NCBI RefSeq assembly: GCF_030413635.1
Contig: NZ_CP129235.1
Coordinates: 62,001-126,000 of the forward strand
Reading direction: 5' to 3'
Length of the DNA stretch: 64,000 nt
Origin: Planococcus shenhongbingii
GTDB taxonomy: Bacteria > Bacillota > Bacilli > Bacillales_A > Planococcaceae
The translations under genes and the position numbers were made by a program. The notes below the pieces were generated by a model that had not been told where the DNA came from, made no database searches, and saw nothing but the letters and a program-made list of their open reading frames with translations. This document shows, one piece after another, positions 36,159 through 46,575 of this stretch. Within the stretch, counting starts at the first letter, position 1; every line of letters begins with the position of its first letter.

Positions 36159-36692
36159 ATGATTTGCGATCAATGCGGAGAACGTCCTGCATCGGTAATA
36201 GTAAAACAAAAAGTGCAAGGACAAATGACGGAACGTCATTTATGTCACGTCTGTGCCGCTGAAAACCACAATTTAAATTTCGTTTTCGAGCAAGATCCTT
36301 TAGCCATTCATCAATTGTTATCTAATTGGTTCCCTAAGCAACAAACATCAATGAGTCCAGTTAAAAAAGAAGTGGCCGTTTGCCCTTCTTGCGGATTTAC
36401 ATTTACTAAGTTTTTGGAATTAGGTAAATTCGGATGTGCAACTTGCTATGACGCTTTTGATTCACAGTTAGAAAATATTTTTAAGAGACTGCATAATGGG
36501 AATTTCGAACATGCAGGAAAAATACCTGCATCTTATGGAAGCACTCTGAAAATAAGAAAAGAAATAGAAGAATTACGTAAACAAATGCAAGTTTCTATAG
36601 AGGATGAGAATTTTGAAGAAGCTGCAAAATTTCGAGATGAAATAAAAGAATTAAATCTGCAGCTTGAAGGGGGTGCTTCTGATGGCAATTGA
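36159..36692 (+). CDS. mcsA: McsA, zinc-binding activator of the McsB arginine kinase
   Basis: 177 residues. Four CxxC pairs are intact: C3/C6, C29/C32, C75/C78, C93/C96, which bind zinc and act in thiol and metal stress sensing. A UVR domain at about 138-173 (LRKQMQVSIEDENFEEAAKFRDEIKEL, in part) probably contacts ClpC or McsB. It activates McsB, encoded next. GGGGTG precedes ATG 36159; the 3' end overlaps mcsB by 11 bases. Confidence 0.95.
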   Translation: MICDQCGERPASVIVKQKVQGQMTERHLCHVCAAENHNLNFVFEQDPLAIHQLLSNWFPKQQTSMSPVKKEVAVCPSCGFTFTKFLELGKFGCATCYDAFDSQLENIFKRLHNGNFEHAGKIPASYGSTLKIRKEIEELRKQMQVSIEDENFEEAAKFRDEIKELNLQLEGGASDGN

Positions 36693-37773
36693 ACGTTTTC
36701 TTCAACCTAGAGCCAGTAGTTGGATGGCGAATGATGGCGAAAATGTCGATATTGCTATGAGTACGCGTATCCGGCTTGCTCGCAATTTGAGTGATTTTCA
36801 ATTTCCTTATTCGTTTTCGGAAGATGAAGCACTAAAAGTAGATAAAGAAGTTTCCTCTGCATTGCTTGATAAGGGTCATGAGTTGAATCATTCGTTCACC
36901 CATATTAATATACAGGAAACCCCTAAGCTGCAAAGAGAGGTATTGGTTGAGAAGCATTTGATCAGCCCTTATTTAGCGAAAGGCACTCATTCGGGATCAG
37001 TGCTATTGTCAGAGAACGAAGAGCTCAGTGTTATGGTTAATGAAGAAGATCATCTGCGGATCCAAAGTCTGCAATCAGGTTTTCATCTACAAGAAGCTTA
37101 TCAAGTAGCCAACCAATTGGATTCATTGCTTGAAAAAAATCTTTCATATGCTTTCCACGAAAAGTTTGGTTATTTAACTAGTTGCCCTACTAATACAGGG
37201 ACAGGAATGAGAGCCTCAGTCATGCTTCATTTGCCTGCACTTACGATGTCACATCAAATTGCTCGTATCATTCCAGCGATCTCACGTTTAGGAATGGTTG
37301 TAAGAGGTATTTACGGAGAAGGTAGTGAAGCACTTGGCAATGTGTATCAAATTTCTAATCAAATGACTCTTGGAAAGTCAGAATATGATATTTTACAAGA
37401 TTTACAGAATATGACGGAACAGATCATTCAACAAGAGCGCCTGGCACGAGAAGCGATTTTAAATAATTCTCCTATCGTTTTAGAGGACCGTATTTACCGT
37501 TCACTTGGTACGCTGACTCACTCCCGATTGTTAACTACAGAAGAAGCGGCAACTTGTTTATCGGATGTTCGGTTAGGTATTGATTTAAAAATGATTGCCC
37601 ATATGGATATGTCGATTCTGAATGAATTGATGATTTTTATGCAGCCGGCCTTTCTTCAGCAATATGCTGGAAAACCGCTGCAACCAAAAGAACGTGATTT
37701 TGCCCGCGCGAAATTATTCCGTGAGCGTTTAAATAAAGAAAATGCAACTAATGAAGGAGAGGAATTCGCATGA
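36682..37773 (+). CDS. mcsB: Protein-arginine kinase McsB
   Basis: Phosphorylates arginine residues on proteins, marking them for ClpCP degradation, and inactivates CtsR. 363 residues, the same as B. subtilis. A phosphagen (creatine/arginine) kinase-type catalytic domain: [16 protein letters not shown] near residue 27-42, [10 protein letters not shown] (about 118-127), the conserved catalytic Cys in [15 protein letters not shown] (about 165-179), and a C-terminal RDxxRA-type segment ([17 protein letters not shown]), the phosphoarginine-binding site. TTG 36664 is in frame, but GGGGGTG serves ATG 36682. It overlaps mcsA upstream and shares ATGA with clpC. Confidence 0.95.
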   Translation: MAIERFLQPRASSWMANDGENVDIAMSTRIRLARNLSDFQFPYSFSEDEALKVDKEVSSALLDKGHELNHSFTHINIQETPKLQREVLVEKHLISPYLAKGTHSGSVLLSENEELSVMVNEEDHLRIQSLQSGFHLQEAYQVANQLDSLLEKNLSYAFHEKFGYLTSCPTNTGTGMRASVMLHLPALTMSHQIARIIPAISRLGMVVRGIYGEGSEALGNVYQISNQMTLGKSEYDILQDLQNMTEQIIQQERLAREAILNNSPIVLEDRIYRSLGTLTHSRLLTTEEAATCLSDVRLGIDLKMIAHMDMSILNELMIFMQPAFLQQYAGKPLQPKERDFARAKLFRERLNKENATNEGEEFA

Positions 37774-40217
37774 TGTTTAATCGATTTACACAACGCGCAC
37801 AGAAAGTGCTTCAATTAGCTCAAGAAGAGGCTATTCGTATGAAACATGAATCAATAGGAACGGAGCATATTTTGCTTGGATTGATTCGTGAAGGTGGCGG
37901 AATTGCTGCAAAGGCTTTAGAAGCTATCGAAGTAAATACTCAATTAATCGAAGAAGGTGTTAAAGAACTTGTTGGGGTAGGTGAAAAAGATGTCGGTCCA
38001 ATCGTTCATTATACGCCAAGAGCGAAAAAAGTCATTGAATTATCTGTTGATGAGTCACGTAAATTAGGACATTCCTATATCGGAACAGAGCATTTGCTGC
38101 TTGCACTAATCCGTGAAGGAGAAGGCGTAGCTGCCCGTGTTTTAGGAAATGCAGGTGTTAGTTTAAATAAAGCACGTCAGCAAGTTTTGCAGCTATTAGG
38201 AAGCAATGAGCAAGCTTCTACTGGAAGCAGCCCGAACGCTTCTGCAAATACACCAACACTTGATGGTTTGGCACGAGATTTAACTCAAGTAGCGCGTGAA
38301 GGCAGCCTGGATCCGGTTATTGGAAGAAGCCAGGAAATTACTCGTGTTATCGAAGTATTAAGCCGCCGGACTAAGAACAACCCTGTTTTGATTGGGGAGC
38401 CAGGCGTTGGTAAAACAGCTATTGCTGAAGGTTTGGCACAACAAATTGTAAATAATGAAGTTCCGGAAACATTGCGCGATAAACGCGTTATGGTCTTGGA
38501 TATGGGAACCGTTGTAGCGGGCACTAAATACCGCGGTGAGTTTGAAGATCGTTTGAAAAAAGTAATGGATGAAATTCGCCAAGCTGGCAATGTCATTCTC
38601 TTTATCGATGAACTCCATACATTAATTGGAGCAGGTGGAGCTGAAGGAGCAATTGATGCTTCAAATATTTTAAAACCTTCTCTTTCGCGTGGTGAGTTGC
38701 AATGTATCGGAGCTACAACGCTAGATGAATATCGGAAATATATTGAAAAAGACGCTGCACTTGAACGCCGCTTCCAGCCAATTCAAGTAGATGAGCCATC
38801 TGTTGATGAAACAATTCTTATCATCAGAGGATTGCGAGACCGGTACGAGGCGCATCACCGGGTAAAAATTACAGATGAAGCGATTGAAGCGGCAGCAAAA
38901 ATGTCGGATCGTTATATTTCTGACCGTTTCTTGCCGGACAAAGCGATTGATTTGATAGATGAGGCGGGTTCAAAAGTAAGACTTCGTTCATATACAACTC
39001 CGCCAGATTTGAAAGAGCTTGAAACAAGATTAGAAGCAGCGCGTTCTGAGAAAAATGAAGCGGTTCAAAGCCAAGAGTTTGAAAAAGCAGCTTCTTTACG
39101 TGATGCAGAACAAAAATTAAAAGATCAATTAGATAAAACGAAAAAAGAATGGAAAGAAAAACAAGGTAAAGAAGAATCCGAAGTAACTGTTGAAGACATT
39201 GCGAAAGTGGTATCTATGTGGACTGGAATTCCAGTTTCTAAACTAGCGCAAACTGAGTCTGAAAAACTGTTGAACTTAGAAGAAATTCTTCACAACCGTG
39301 TAATTGGCCAAGAAGAAGCAGTCACATCGATTTCTAAAGCCATTCGCCGTGCACGTGCAGGATTGAAAGATCCAAAACGTCCGATTGGATCATTTATCTT
39401 CCTTGGTCCTACTGGAGTTGGTAAAACGGAACTTGCACGTGCGCTTGCTGAATCGATGTTTGGTGATGAAGATGCAATGATCCGTATTGATATGTCTGAG
39501 TACATGGAAAGACATTCAACTTCACGTCTTGTAGGTTCACCTCCAGGTTATGTGGGGTATGAAGAAGGCGGCCAGTTGACTGAGAAAGTCCGCAGAAAAC
39601 CTTACTCTGTTGTACTTCTAGATGAAATTGAAAAAGCGCATCCAGATGTTTTCAACATCCTTTTGCAAGTGCTTGAAGACGGACGTTTAACAGATTCTAA
39701 AGGACGCAGAGTTGATTTCCGCAATACGGTTATCATTATGACTTCGAACGTTGGTGCTGAAGAGCTGAAATACAATAAATATGTTGGTTTCAACTTGGAT
39801 GATTCGAAAACAGATTATAAAGACATGAAGAGCAAAATGTTGGCTGAGTTGAAGAAAGCCTTCCGCCCTGAGTTCTTGAACCGTATCGATGACATGATTG
39901 TGTTCCATTCACTTGAAAGAGAAAACTTAAGAGAGATCGTCAACTTGATGTCAAAACAATTGACAGATCGCTTGAAAGAGCAAAATATCGAGTTGGAATT
40001 GACAGAAGCTGCGCTTGAAAAAGTAGCAAAAGAAGGGTATGATCCGGAATACGGAGCACGTCCACTTCGTCGTTCTCTTCAAAAACACGTAGAAGACCGT
40101 TTGTCTGAAGAATTATTAAAAGGCACAGCGATTGCCGGCCAACGGATTGTTTTTGATGTAGAAGATGATGAATTTGTCATCCGGACAAATGAACCAATTA
40201 CAACCGAAGTAAAATAA
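37770..40217 (+). CDS. clpC: ATP-dependent Clp protease ATPase ClpC
   Basis: Hsp100 unfoldase that feeds arginine-phosphorylated or adaptor-bound proteins to ClpP. 815 residues. N-terminal double repeat (about 1-145: [33 protein letters not shown] and again [14 protein letters not shown]), first AAA+ module with Walker A GEPGVGKT (about 209-216), middle coiled coil/UVR-like segment (about 415-455), second module with Walker A GPTGVGKT (about 546-553) and a VGF loop (KYVGFNLDD) of the type that docks ClpP. ATG 37770 overlaps the mcsB stop; GGAGAGG lies upstream. It ends in a terminator. Confidence 0.97.
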   Translation: MMFNRFTQRAQKVLQLAQEEAIRMKHESIGTEHILLGLIREGGGIAAKALEAIEVNTQLIEEGVKELVGVGEKDVGPIVHYTPRAKKVIELSVDESRKLGHSYIGTEHLLLALIREGEGVAARVLGNAGVSLNKARQQVLQLLGSNEQASTGSSPNASANTPTLDGLARDLTQVAREGSLDPVIGRSQEITRVIEVLSRRTKNNPVLIGEPGVGKTAIAEGLAQQIVNNEVPETLRDKRVMVLDMGTVVAGTKYRGEFEDRLKKVMDEIRQAGNVILFIDELHTLIGAGGAEGAIDASNILKPSLSRGELQCIGATTLDEYRKYIEKDAALERRFQPIQVDEPSVDETILIIRGLRDRYEAHHRVKITDEAIEAAAKMSDRYISDRFLPDKAIDLIDEAGSKVRLRSYTTPPDLKELETRLEAARSEKNEAVQSQEFEKAASLRDAEQKLKDQLDKTKKEWKEKQGKEESEVTVEDIAKVVSMWTGIPVSKLAQTESEKLLNLEEILHNRVIGQEEAVTSISKAIRRARAGLKDPKRPIGSFIFLGPTGVGKTELARALAESMFGDEDAMIRIDMSEYMERHSTSRLVGSPPGYVGYEEGGQLTEKVRRKPYSVVLLDEIEKAHPDVFNILLQVLEDGRLTDSKGRRVDFRNTVIIMTSNVGAEELKYNKYVGFNLDDSKTDYKDMKSKMLAELKKAFRPEFLNRIDDMIVFHSLERENLREIVNLMSKQLTDRLKEQNIELELTEAALEKVAKEGYDPEYGARPLRRSLQKHVEDRLSEELLKGTAIAGQRIVFDVEDDEFVIRTNEPITTEVK

Positions 40218-40230
40218 CTATATAAAAATC

Positions 40231-40260
40231 CGCTCGCCGGACTCCGGCGGGCGTTTTTAT
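40231..40260 (+). terminator. clpC operon terminator
   Basis: Stem CGCTCGCCGG / CCGGCGGGCG, three-base loop, five T residues; radA starts 20 bases later. Confidence 0.9.
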
Positions 40261-40278
40261 TTGAAAAAGGAGGCCCCC

Positions 40279-41655
40279 ATGGCTAAGAAAAAGACGAAGT
40301 TTATTTGTCAGTCGTGCGGTTATGAATCTGCAAAATGGATGGGGAAATGCCCAGGATGCGGAGAATGGAATCAGATGGTAGAAGAAGTGGAAGTAGCGGC
40401 GCCTAAAGGGACACGTGGTGCGTTTCAGCATTCCGCTGCTGTTTCCCAAAAAGCGACGCCGATTAATTCCATTAAAACAGAGGAAGAACCACGCGTAGAG
40501 ACTGAGATGGGCGAGTTGAACCGGGTGCTGGGCGGCGGTATTGTACCAGGTTCTCTCGTTTTGATTGGAGGAGACCCGGGAATCGGGAAGTCCACCTTGC
40601 TTCTCCAAGTGTCTGCCATGCTTGCCAATAGCGGCAGCCGCGTATTGTATATCTCCGGAGAAGAGTCTATTCGCCAAACTAAATTACGGGCAGAGCGTTT
40701 AAATGCTTCTTCTTCAGAATTGTTCATCTATGCAGAGACCAATCTGGAATTGATTCATCATACAATTGAAGATGTTGCACCTGATTTTGTTATTGTGGAT
40801 TCGATTCAAACAGTTCACCATCCAGAAGTGACTTCAGCTCCGGGAAGCGTGACACAGGTCCGGGAAAGCACAGCGGAATTGATGCGCATTGCAAAAACAA
40901 AAAATATCGCGATCTTCTTGGTAGGGCACGTAACTAAAGAAGGACAAATTGCGGGACCACGTATTCTCGAGCATATGGTGGATACGGTACTGTATTTTGA
41001 AGGGGAACGCCATCATACTTACCGCATTTTGCGAAGTGTGAAAAACCGCTTTGGTTCAACCAACGAAATTGCAATCTTTGAAATGCTACAAGGCGGGTTG
41101 AAGGAAGTGCTGAACCCATCTGAATTGTTTTTGCAGGAACGTTCGAGCGGAGCAGCCGGATCAACGGTAGTGGCTTCAATGGAAGGGACACGCCCAATTT
41201 TGGTGGAAATCCAGGCGCTCGTCACGCCTTCGAGCTTTAACTATCCAAAACGGATGGCGACAGGAATTGATCAAAACCGCGTATCGCTGTTGATGGCGGT
41301 GCTAGAGAAACGAGTCGGCATGTTGTTACAGGCCCAAGATGCCTATATCAAAGTCGCGGGTGGGGTAAAGCTTGATGAACCGGCAATTGATTTGGCAGTG
41401 CTCGCAAGCATTGTTTCAAGTTACCGGGATAAAGCGCCGAATGTCTATGATTGCATTATCGGTGAAGTTGGGCTGACTGGTGAAGTTCGCCGTGTATCGA
41501 GGATTGAACAACGCGTCCAGGAAGCGGCTAAGTTAGGGTTTAAACGGGCAATAGTGCCAGCTTCTAATTTAGGAGGCTGGGATTACCCAGAAGGAATACG
41601 GGTAATTGGTGTTGAAAGTGTAAATGATGCATTAAAAGAAATTTTTCCACAATGA
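40279..41655 (+). CDS. radA: DNA repair protein RadA
   Basis: RecA-related DnaB-like helicase that drives branch migration during recombination. 458 residues, equal to B. subtilis. Zinc finger C10-x2-C13 ... C24-x2-C27, Walker [11 protein letters not shown] (about 96-105), KNRFG motif (about 255-259), and a Lon-like C-terminal domain with [15 protein letters not shown] 40261 is in frame, but AAAAGGAGG serves ATG 40279. In B. subtilis it is cotranscribed with disA, whose product it regulates; here disA is absent and a terminator overlaps the radA stop. Confidence 0.97.
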   Translation: MAKKKTKFICQSCGYESAKWMGKCPGCGEWNQMVEEVEVAAPKGTRGAFQHSAAVSQKATPINSIKTEEEPRVETEMGELNRVLGGGIVPGSLVLIGGDPGIGKSTLLLQVSAMLANSGSRVLYISGEESIRQTKLRAERLNASSSELFIYAETNLELIHHTIEDVAPDFVIVDSIQTVHHPEVTSAPGSVTQVRESTAELMRIAKTKNIAIFLVGHVTKEGQIAGPRILEHMVDTVLYFEGERHHTYRILRSVKNRFGSTNEIAIFEMLQGGLKEVLNPSELFLQERSSGAAGSTVVASMEGTRPILVEIQALVTPSSFNYPKRMATGIDQNRVSLLMAVLEKRVGMLLQAQDAYIKVAGGVKLDEPAIDLAVLASIVSSYRDKAPNVYDCIIGEVGLTGEVRRVSRIEQRVQEAAKLGFKRAIVPASNLGGWDYPEGIRVIGVESVNDALKEIFPQ

Positions 41656-41686
41656 GGAGGCACTTGGTGCTTCCTTTTTGTTTTCC
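41655..41686 (+). terminator. radA terminator
   Basis: Stem AGGAGGCAC / GTGCTTCCT (one G-U), loop TTG, then TTTTTGTTTT. It starts on the last base of the radA stop codon. Confidence 0.82.
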
Positions 41687-41758
41687 TAATTATAACAGGG
41701 GTCATAAAAGCGTTTCTCATGCAAAATGTGTATAATTATAAAAAAGGAGGTGGAGTAT

Positions 41759-42859
41759 ATGTTAAAGAAGATTATCCAAATTTTGTTTTTACTAATTGGC
41801 GCTGCAGTTGGAATCATATTTTTACCTTACGTATTTGAACTTATCCCTATTCTCGACAGCCCATGGGTCAATAATGCAATCGTATCAGCTGTTATTGGCG
41901 CAATTATTTTCTTTTTATTATCTCTATTATTTGCTGATTTAATTGTTAAGTTTATGAAATGGATGGAAGAAAAACTGCTCCATGCCCCGACGCCGGATTT
42001 GTTGTTCGGAACGATCGGGTTGATCATCGGATTAGTGGTAGCGTTCCTTATTGGGTTTGCCTTAAATACCATTGAAATTCCGATTGTTGCTACAGCTGCA
42101 CCTATTATTCTGTCGGTAGTGCTTGGTTACTTAGGTTTTGCGGTAGGCTTTCAAAAGCGGGAAGAAATTATCTCCATGCTGGTTCCCCAAAGGCTGGCTG
42201 TGGCCAATAAAAAGCCGGAGATTGAAGCGCCGGTTGAAAAAGTGTCGTATAAATTACTGGATACGAGCGTTATTATCGATGGACGAATCGCTGATATTTC
42301 AGCCACTGGTTTCATGGAAGGTACATTTGTAGTTCCACAATTTGTTTTGTCTGAATTGCAGCATATTGCCGATTCATCCGACACATTAAAGCGGACGCGC
42401 GGCCGAAGAGGTTTGGATATTTTAAAACGTCTCCAAAGTGAACGCGAAGGTGCTATTATGATTACAGAAGAAAGTTTTGATGAAGTCAGTGAAGTGGATT
42501 TGAAATTAATGCGCGCTGCTAAGAAAATGGGAGGCCAAGTGGTGACCAATGACTTTAACTTGAATAAAGTCTGTGAACTGCACAATGTCCCTGTTTTGAA
42601 TATTAATGATTTAGCAAATGCAGTGAAGCCAGTAGTTATACCTGGTGAAGATATGCATGTTGTCGTCATCAAAGACGGCAAAGAGCAAAATCAAGGCGTT
42701 GCGTATTTAGATGATGGTACAATGATTGTCATCGAAGATGGCAAAGGCTTTATTGGGCAGGCAATTGATGTTACGGTTACTAGCGTGCTGCAAACTTCTG
42801 CAGGACGGATGATTTTTGCCAAGCCTCGGGAAGGCCGCCAAGCCTCAATGAATGGATAA
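41759..42859 (+). CDS. yacL: PIN-TRAM domain membrane protein YacL
   Basis: 366 residues, the same as B. subtilis YacL. Four N-terminal membrane segments (within about 5-145), then a PIN nuclease domain (about 165-290) opening with LLDTSVIIDGRIADI and carrying acidic residues typical of PIN active sites, and a TRAM RNA-binding domain (about 300-355). A membrane-anchored ribonuclease is likely; the target is unknown to me. ATG 41726 is in frame but precedes the ribosome site; AAAAAAGGAGGTGG serves ATG 41759. A TATAAT at 41731-41736 suggests a nearby promoter, though the -35 is weak. Confidence 0.93.
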   Translation: MLKKIIQILFLLIGAAVGIIFLPYVFELIPILDSPWVNNAIVSAVIGAIIFFLLSLLFADLIVKFMKWMEEKLLHAPTPDLLFGTIGLIIGLVVAFLIGFALNTIEIPIVATAAPIILSVVLGYLGFAVGFQKREEIISMLVPQRLAVANKKPEIEAPVEKVSYKLLDTSVIIDGRIADISATGFMEGTFVVPQFVLSELQHIADSSDTLKRTRGRRGLDILKRLQSEREGAIMITEESFDEVSEVDLKLMRAAKKMGGQVVTNDFNLNKVCELHNVPVLNINDLANAVKPVVIPGEDMHVVVIKDGKEQNQGVAYLDDGTMIVIEDGKGFIGQAIDVTVTSVLQTSAGRMIFAKPREGRQASMNG

Positions 42860-42872
42860 AGGATGTAACAAT

Positions 42873-43568
42873 ATGAAATATACAGTCGTCTTGCCTGCTG
42901 CGGGCAGCGGGAAACGGATGAAAGCAAATAAAAATAAATTATTGCTTGAGCTTTTTGACAAGCCAATTTTCCTTTACACTTTGGAAGTATTTCAGCAAGA
43001 CCCACAGTGTGAGGCTATTTGGCTTGCGGTAAAAGAAGAAGAACGTTCGATCATCGATCATTATGTTACTAAATATCGCATCACCAAAGTTCATGGCTAC
43101 GCAGACGGTGGAATGGAGCGGCAAGACAGTGTAAGAGCTTGTCTTGAAGCGATTCCGCCTTGTGGCGTTGTGCTGGTGCACGACGCGGCACGGCCATTCA
43201 TTTCACGTGATGTTATTACGCGACTAGTTGAAACCGCGAAAACTTGCGGTGCAGCGATTGCAGCAGTACCGGTAAAAGACACAATTAAAAAAGCGGCAAA
43301 TGGCATTATTACCGAAACGGTGGACCGCAACCAATTGTGGATGGTTCAAACCCCACAAGCGTTTGATTATAACTTAATTTTAAAAGCTGCGAAATCGGCA
43401 GTTGAAGATGATTTCCTTGGGACAGACGAAGCCATGCTTGTGGAACGCTTGGGCCATCCGGTGCAAATTGTAGAAAGCACCTATGAAAATGTAAAAATGA
43501 CAACGCCGGAAGATTTGATTTATGGCAAAGCTATTTTGGAAAGCCAGATACAGGAGGGGCAAAGATGA
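42873..43568 (+). CDS. ispD: 2-C-methyl-D-erythritol 4-phosphate cytidylyltransferase
   Basis: Third step of the MEP isoprenoid pathway: forms CDP-methylerythritol from CTP. 231 residues. Seen: the nucleotide-binding loop [20 protein letters not shown] (about 6-25), [10 protein letters not shown] (about 100-109), and [20 protein letters not shown] near residue 180. ATG 42852 is in frame but inside yacL; AAAGGATG serves ATG 42873. Overlaps ispF by ATGA, so the two pathway enzymes are coupled. Confidence 0.95.
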   Translation: MKYTVVLPAAGSGKRMKANKNKLLLELFDKPIFLYTLEVFQQDPQCEAIWLAVKEEERSIIDHYVTKYRITKVHGYADGGMERQDSVRACLEAIPPCGVVLVHDAARPFISRDVITRLVETAKTCGAAIAAVPVKDTIKKAANGIITETVDRNQLWMVQTPQAFDYNLILKAAKSAVEDDFLGTDEAMLVERLGHPVQIVESTYENVKMTTPEDLIYGKAILESQIQEGQR

Positions 43569-44065
43569 TTAGAATTGGACAAGGATATGACGTACATCAA
43601 TTAGCGAAAGGGAGACCTTTCATTTTAGGGGGGATTGAAATTCCTCATGACCGCGGGTTGCTTGGTCATTCGGATGCAGATGTCCTGCTTCATACGATTA
43701 CGGATGCTGCACTCGGAGCGATTTGCGGCGGCGATATCGGCAAACATTTCCCGGACACCGATCCTGAGTTTAAAGATGCGGATTCAAAAAAATTATTGAC
43801 GCATATTTGGCAATACGTAAAGGAGCAAGGCTATGAATTAGGCAACGTGGATTGCACAGTGATTGCCCAAAAACCGAAACTGGCTCCTTATATTGAAGAA
43901 ATGCGTGAGTCAATTGCCAAGTTATTAGAAGCTGATGTTTCCCAAGTCAATGTCAAAGCAACGACATCTGAACATCTTGGGTTTGTAGGACGCGAAGAAG
44001 GAATTGCAGCGCTTGCTGTGATTTTATTGGTACAACGTCCGCTTTCGCTGGATGTACCAGAGTGA
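43565..44065 (+). CDS. ispF: 2-C-methyl-D-erythritol 2,4-cyclodiphosphate synthase
   Basis: Fifth MEP-pathway step, cyclising the CDP intermediate with loss of CMP. 166 residues. Seen: zinc-binding GYDVH (about 7-11) and [18 protein letters not shown] (about 34-51), [15 protein letters not shown] and the C-terminal [28 protein letters not shown] precedes ATG 43565. IspE, the intervening enzyme, is not in this window, which is usual. Confidence 0.96.
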   Translation: MIRIGQGYDVHQLAKGRPFILGGIEIPHDRGLLGHSDADVLLHTITDAALGAICGGDIGKHFPDTDPEFKDADSKKLLTHIWQYVKEQGYELGNVDCTVIAQKPKLAPYIEEMRESIAKLLEADVSQVNVKATTSEHLGFVGREEGIAALAVILLVQRPLSLDVPE

Positions 44066-44105
44066 TAGAATAAGAGATACTGTTATTCACTTAGGAGGAA
44101 AAAAG

Positions 44106-45569
44106 ATGACACAAGAAGTACGAGTACGCTATGCACCGAGCCCAACTGGCCATTTACATATCGGCGGTGCCCGCACTGCGCTTTTCAATTATTTGTTTGC
44201 CCGCCATCATAACGGCAAATTCATCGTCCGCATCGAGGATACTGACATTGCCCGGAACATTGAAGCAGGTGAGCTGTCGCAGCTGGATAATCTAAAATGG
44301 CTGGGCATTGATTATGATGAATCAGTGGATATCGGCGGCGAGTATGGCCCTTATCGCCAAATGGAACGTTTGGATCTTTATAAAGGCTATGCAGAGGAAA
44401 TGCTTGAAAACGGGACGGCTTATAAATGCTTCTGTACACCGGAAAAACTGGAAGCAGAACGTGAAGAACAAAAAGCGGCTGGTATTGCCGCTCCGCAATA
44501 CGCTGGCACTTGCCGTAATCTGACGGCTGAAGAAGTTGCAGAAAAAGAAGCGGCTGGTTTGCCGTATACGCTCCGTATGAAAGTGCCAACTGACGTAACG
44601 TATGAGTTTGAAGATTTGGTGCGCGGCACGGTTTCATTCGAATCGAAAGACGTTGGTGACTGGGTGCTAGTTAAAACAAACGGCATTCCCACATATAACT
44701 TTGCGGTTGTAGTGGACGATCATTTGATGAAGATTTCTCATGTTTTCCGAGGCGAAGAGCATTTGTCGAATACTCCGAAACAATTGATGGTGTTTGATGC
44801 TTTCGGTTGGGAGTATCCTACTTTTGGCCACATGACATTAATCATTAATGAAGATCGCAAGAAACTGTCAAAACGTGATGAATCAATTTTGCAGTTCATC
44901 TCTCAATACAAAGACCTGGGTTATATTCCAGAAGCTTTGTTTAATTTCTTTGCACTCTTAGGTTGGTCTCCGGAAGGCGAAGAAGAAATTTTTTCAAAAG
45001 AAGAGCTGATTCGTATTTTTGACGTGAAACGTTTGTCAAAATCACCATCCATGTTTGATAAGCAGAAATTAATGTGGATGAATAACCAATACATTAAGCA
45101 ATTGCCGCTTGAAGAAGTAGTGAAATTGTCACTGCCTCATCTGCAGAAAGCGGGCAAACTGCCTGAAACTTTATCAGAAGAACAGTCCGTATGGGCAGAA
45201 AAACTGATTGCGTTGTACCACGACCAAATGAGCTTTGGTGCTGAAATTGTGGAACTGTCTGATTTATTCTTCGCCGATGAACTGTCTTACGGCGAAGCGG
45301 AAAAAGAAGTGCTTGCAGGAGAGCAAGTGCCGGAAGTGATGGCTTCATTCAAGGAGCAGCTTGAGGCGCTGGAAGCTTTTGAACCGGCAGAAATCAAAGC
45401 GGCTATCAAAGCGGTACAAAAAGCAACGGGGCATAAAGGAAAGAATTTGTTCATGCCGATTCGGGTTGTAACGACAGGCCAGACACACGGCCCTGAATTG
45501 CCGGATTCGATTGCTTTGCTGGGGAAAGAGAAAACGATTGCCCGCGTTTCTCAATTCGTAAAAGCGTAA
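44106..45569 (+). CDS. gltX: Glutamyl-tRNA synthetase
   Basis: Charges tRNA-Glu and, in Bacillales, usually also tRNA-Gln (non-discriminating; corrected by GatCAB). 487 residues, class I. Seen: [20 protein letters not shown] with the HIGH-type motif (about 7-26), and the KKLSKRDE version of KMSKS (about 253-260), followed by the all-helical anticodon-binding region. An in-frame ATG at 44052 lies inside ispF; TAGGAGG serves ATG 44106. Confidence 0.97.
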   Translation: MTQEVRVRYAPSPTGHLHIGGARTALFNYLFARHHNGKFIVRIEDTDIARNIEAGELSQLDNLKWLGIDYDESVDIGGEYGPYRQMERLDLYKGYAEEMLENGTAYKCFCTPEKLEAEREEQKAAGIAAPQYAGTCRNLTAEEVAEKEAAGLPYTLRMKVPTDVTYEFEDLVRGTVSFESKDVGDWVLVKTNGIPTYNFAVVVDDHLMKISHVFRGEEHLSNTPKQLMVFDAFGWEYPTFGHMTLIINEDRKKLSKRDESILQFISQYKDLGYIPEALFNFFALLGWSPEGEEEIFSKEELIRIFDVKRLSKSPSMFDKQKLMWMNNQYIKQLPLEEVVKLSLPHLQKAGKLPETLSEEQSVWAEKLIALYHDQMSFGAEIVELSDLFFADELSYGEAEKEVLAGEQVPEVMASFKEQLEALEAFEPAEIKAAIKAVQKATGHKGKNLFMPIRVVTTGQTHGPELPDSIALLGKEKTIARVSQFVKA

Positions 45570-45602
45570 GCCGAGTGTTCTTGCAGAGTAAAGTGAGATA
45601 AA

Positions 45603-45630
45603 TTGACTTATCGGTCCAAAAGTGTAAAAT
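45603..45630 (+). promoter_or_regulatory. Promoter of the cysE operon T-box
   Basis: TTGACT (45603-45608), 16-base spacer, TAAAAT (45625-45630), just upstream of the T-box leader. Confidence 0.75.
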
Positions 45631-45636
45631 GGACTT

Positions 45637-45886
45637 ACTATTAGGAAATCGTTGACGAGAAGAAGTACATGCAGCAAGCTCTAAAGAGAGGATCATCACC
45701 GGCTGAAAGTGATCCGGGCCGCTGCTGCATCGAAATGCCTCTCCGAGTGCTGAGTCGAATCAAGTAGACCAGACGTATTGCCTGCGTTAAAGGTGTCAAG
45801 AGAGAAAGGCTTTTGTGCCTTTCTAATCAGAGTGGAACCGCGCAACGATGCGTCTCTGTCATTAAGTTGACAGGGGCGCTTTTTAT
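45637..45886 (+). promoter_or_regulatory. Cysteine-specific T-box riboswitch
   Basis: The leader binds uncharged tRNA-Cys and then lets transcription continue into cysE-cysS. Seen: Stem I with arms ATGCAGCA (45669-45676) and TGCTGCAT (45723-45730); the loop-E partners AGTA and GAA flank a specifier TGC (45736-45738), the cysteine codon; Stem III AGAAAGGC/GCCTTTCT (45803-45823); T-box core AGAGTGGAACCGCG (45830-45843); terminator GCGTCTCTGTCA / TGACAGGGGCGC plus T run (45850-45885). It agrees with the T-box before cysES in B. subtilis. The transcript start is estimated from the promoter. Confidence 0.95.
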
Positions 45887-45912
45887 TTTGCCCAAGAAAG
45901 GAGTCGGAAATT

Positions 45913-46575
45913 GTGTGGAAATTACTAAAAGATGATGTCGATGTCATCTTCGAACAAGATCCTGCGGCCCGGAGCTATTTAGAAGTTATCCTGACGTATT
46001 CTGGTCTGCATGCCATTTGGGGACACCGGCTGGCGCATTTCTTTTTCAAGAAAAAATTATTCTTTATTGCACGGGTCATTTCGCAAATTAGCCGCTTTTT
46101 CACCGGAATTGAAATTCATCCGGGCGCAGTCATTGGCCGACGTTTTTTTATTGATCACGGCATGGGGGTTGTCATTGGCGAGACATGTATCATCGGTGAC
46201 AACGTAACGCTGTATCAAGGAGTGACGCTCGGTGGGACAGGCAAAGAACGCGGGAAGCGCCATCCGACCTTGGAAGATAATGTGCTGGTGGCAACAGGAG
46301 CGAAAGTTCTTGGATCCATTGTTATTGGGGCCAATTCGAAAGTGGGAGCCGGTTCAGTGGTCTTGAAAAATGTTCCCGCAAATGCAACAGTCGTCGGTGT
46401 TCCAGGGAAAGTGGTCATCCAGGACGGGATTAAAGTGAAGCCGGATTTGAATCACCAAAATATGCCGGACCCGGTCATGGATAAATGCGAGTCGATGGAA
46501 TTGAAAATCGCTGCGCTGCAGCATGAAATTGAACAATTGAAAAATGCTCAGAAGAAAGAAGGATGCCCGAAATGA
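45913..46575 (+). CDS. cysE: Serine O-acetyltransferase
   Basis: Acetylates serine with acetyl-CoA, giving the substrate for CysK. 220 residues: a short helical N-terminal part, then left-handed beta-helix hexapeptide repeats (about 65-175: [26 protein letters not shown] in part, [30 protein letters not shown]) and a helical tail. The start is GTG 45913 with AAAGGAG ten bases upstream. Directly downstream of the cysteine T-box, so its expression rises when tRNA-Cys is uncharged. It overlaps cysS by ATGA. Confidence 0.95.
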   Translation: MWKLLKDDVDVIFEQDPAARSYLEVILTYSGLHAIWGHRLAHFFFKKKLFFIARVISQISRFFTGIEIHPGAVIGRRFFIDHGMGVVIGETCIIGDNVTLYQGVTLGGTGKERGKRHPTLEDNVLVATGAKVLGSIVIGANSKVGAGSVVLKNVPANATVVGVPGKVVIQDGIKVKPDLNHQNMPDPVMDKCESMELKIAALQHEIEQLKNAQKKEGCPK

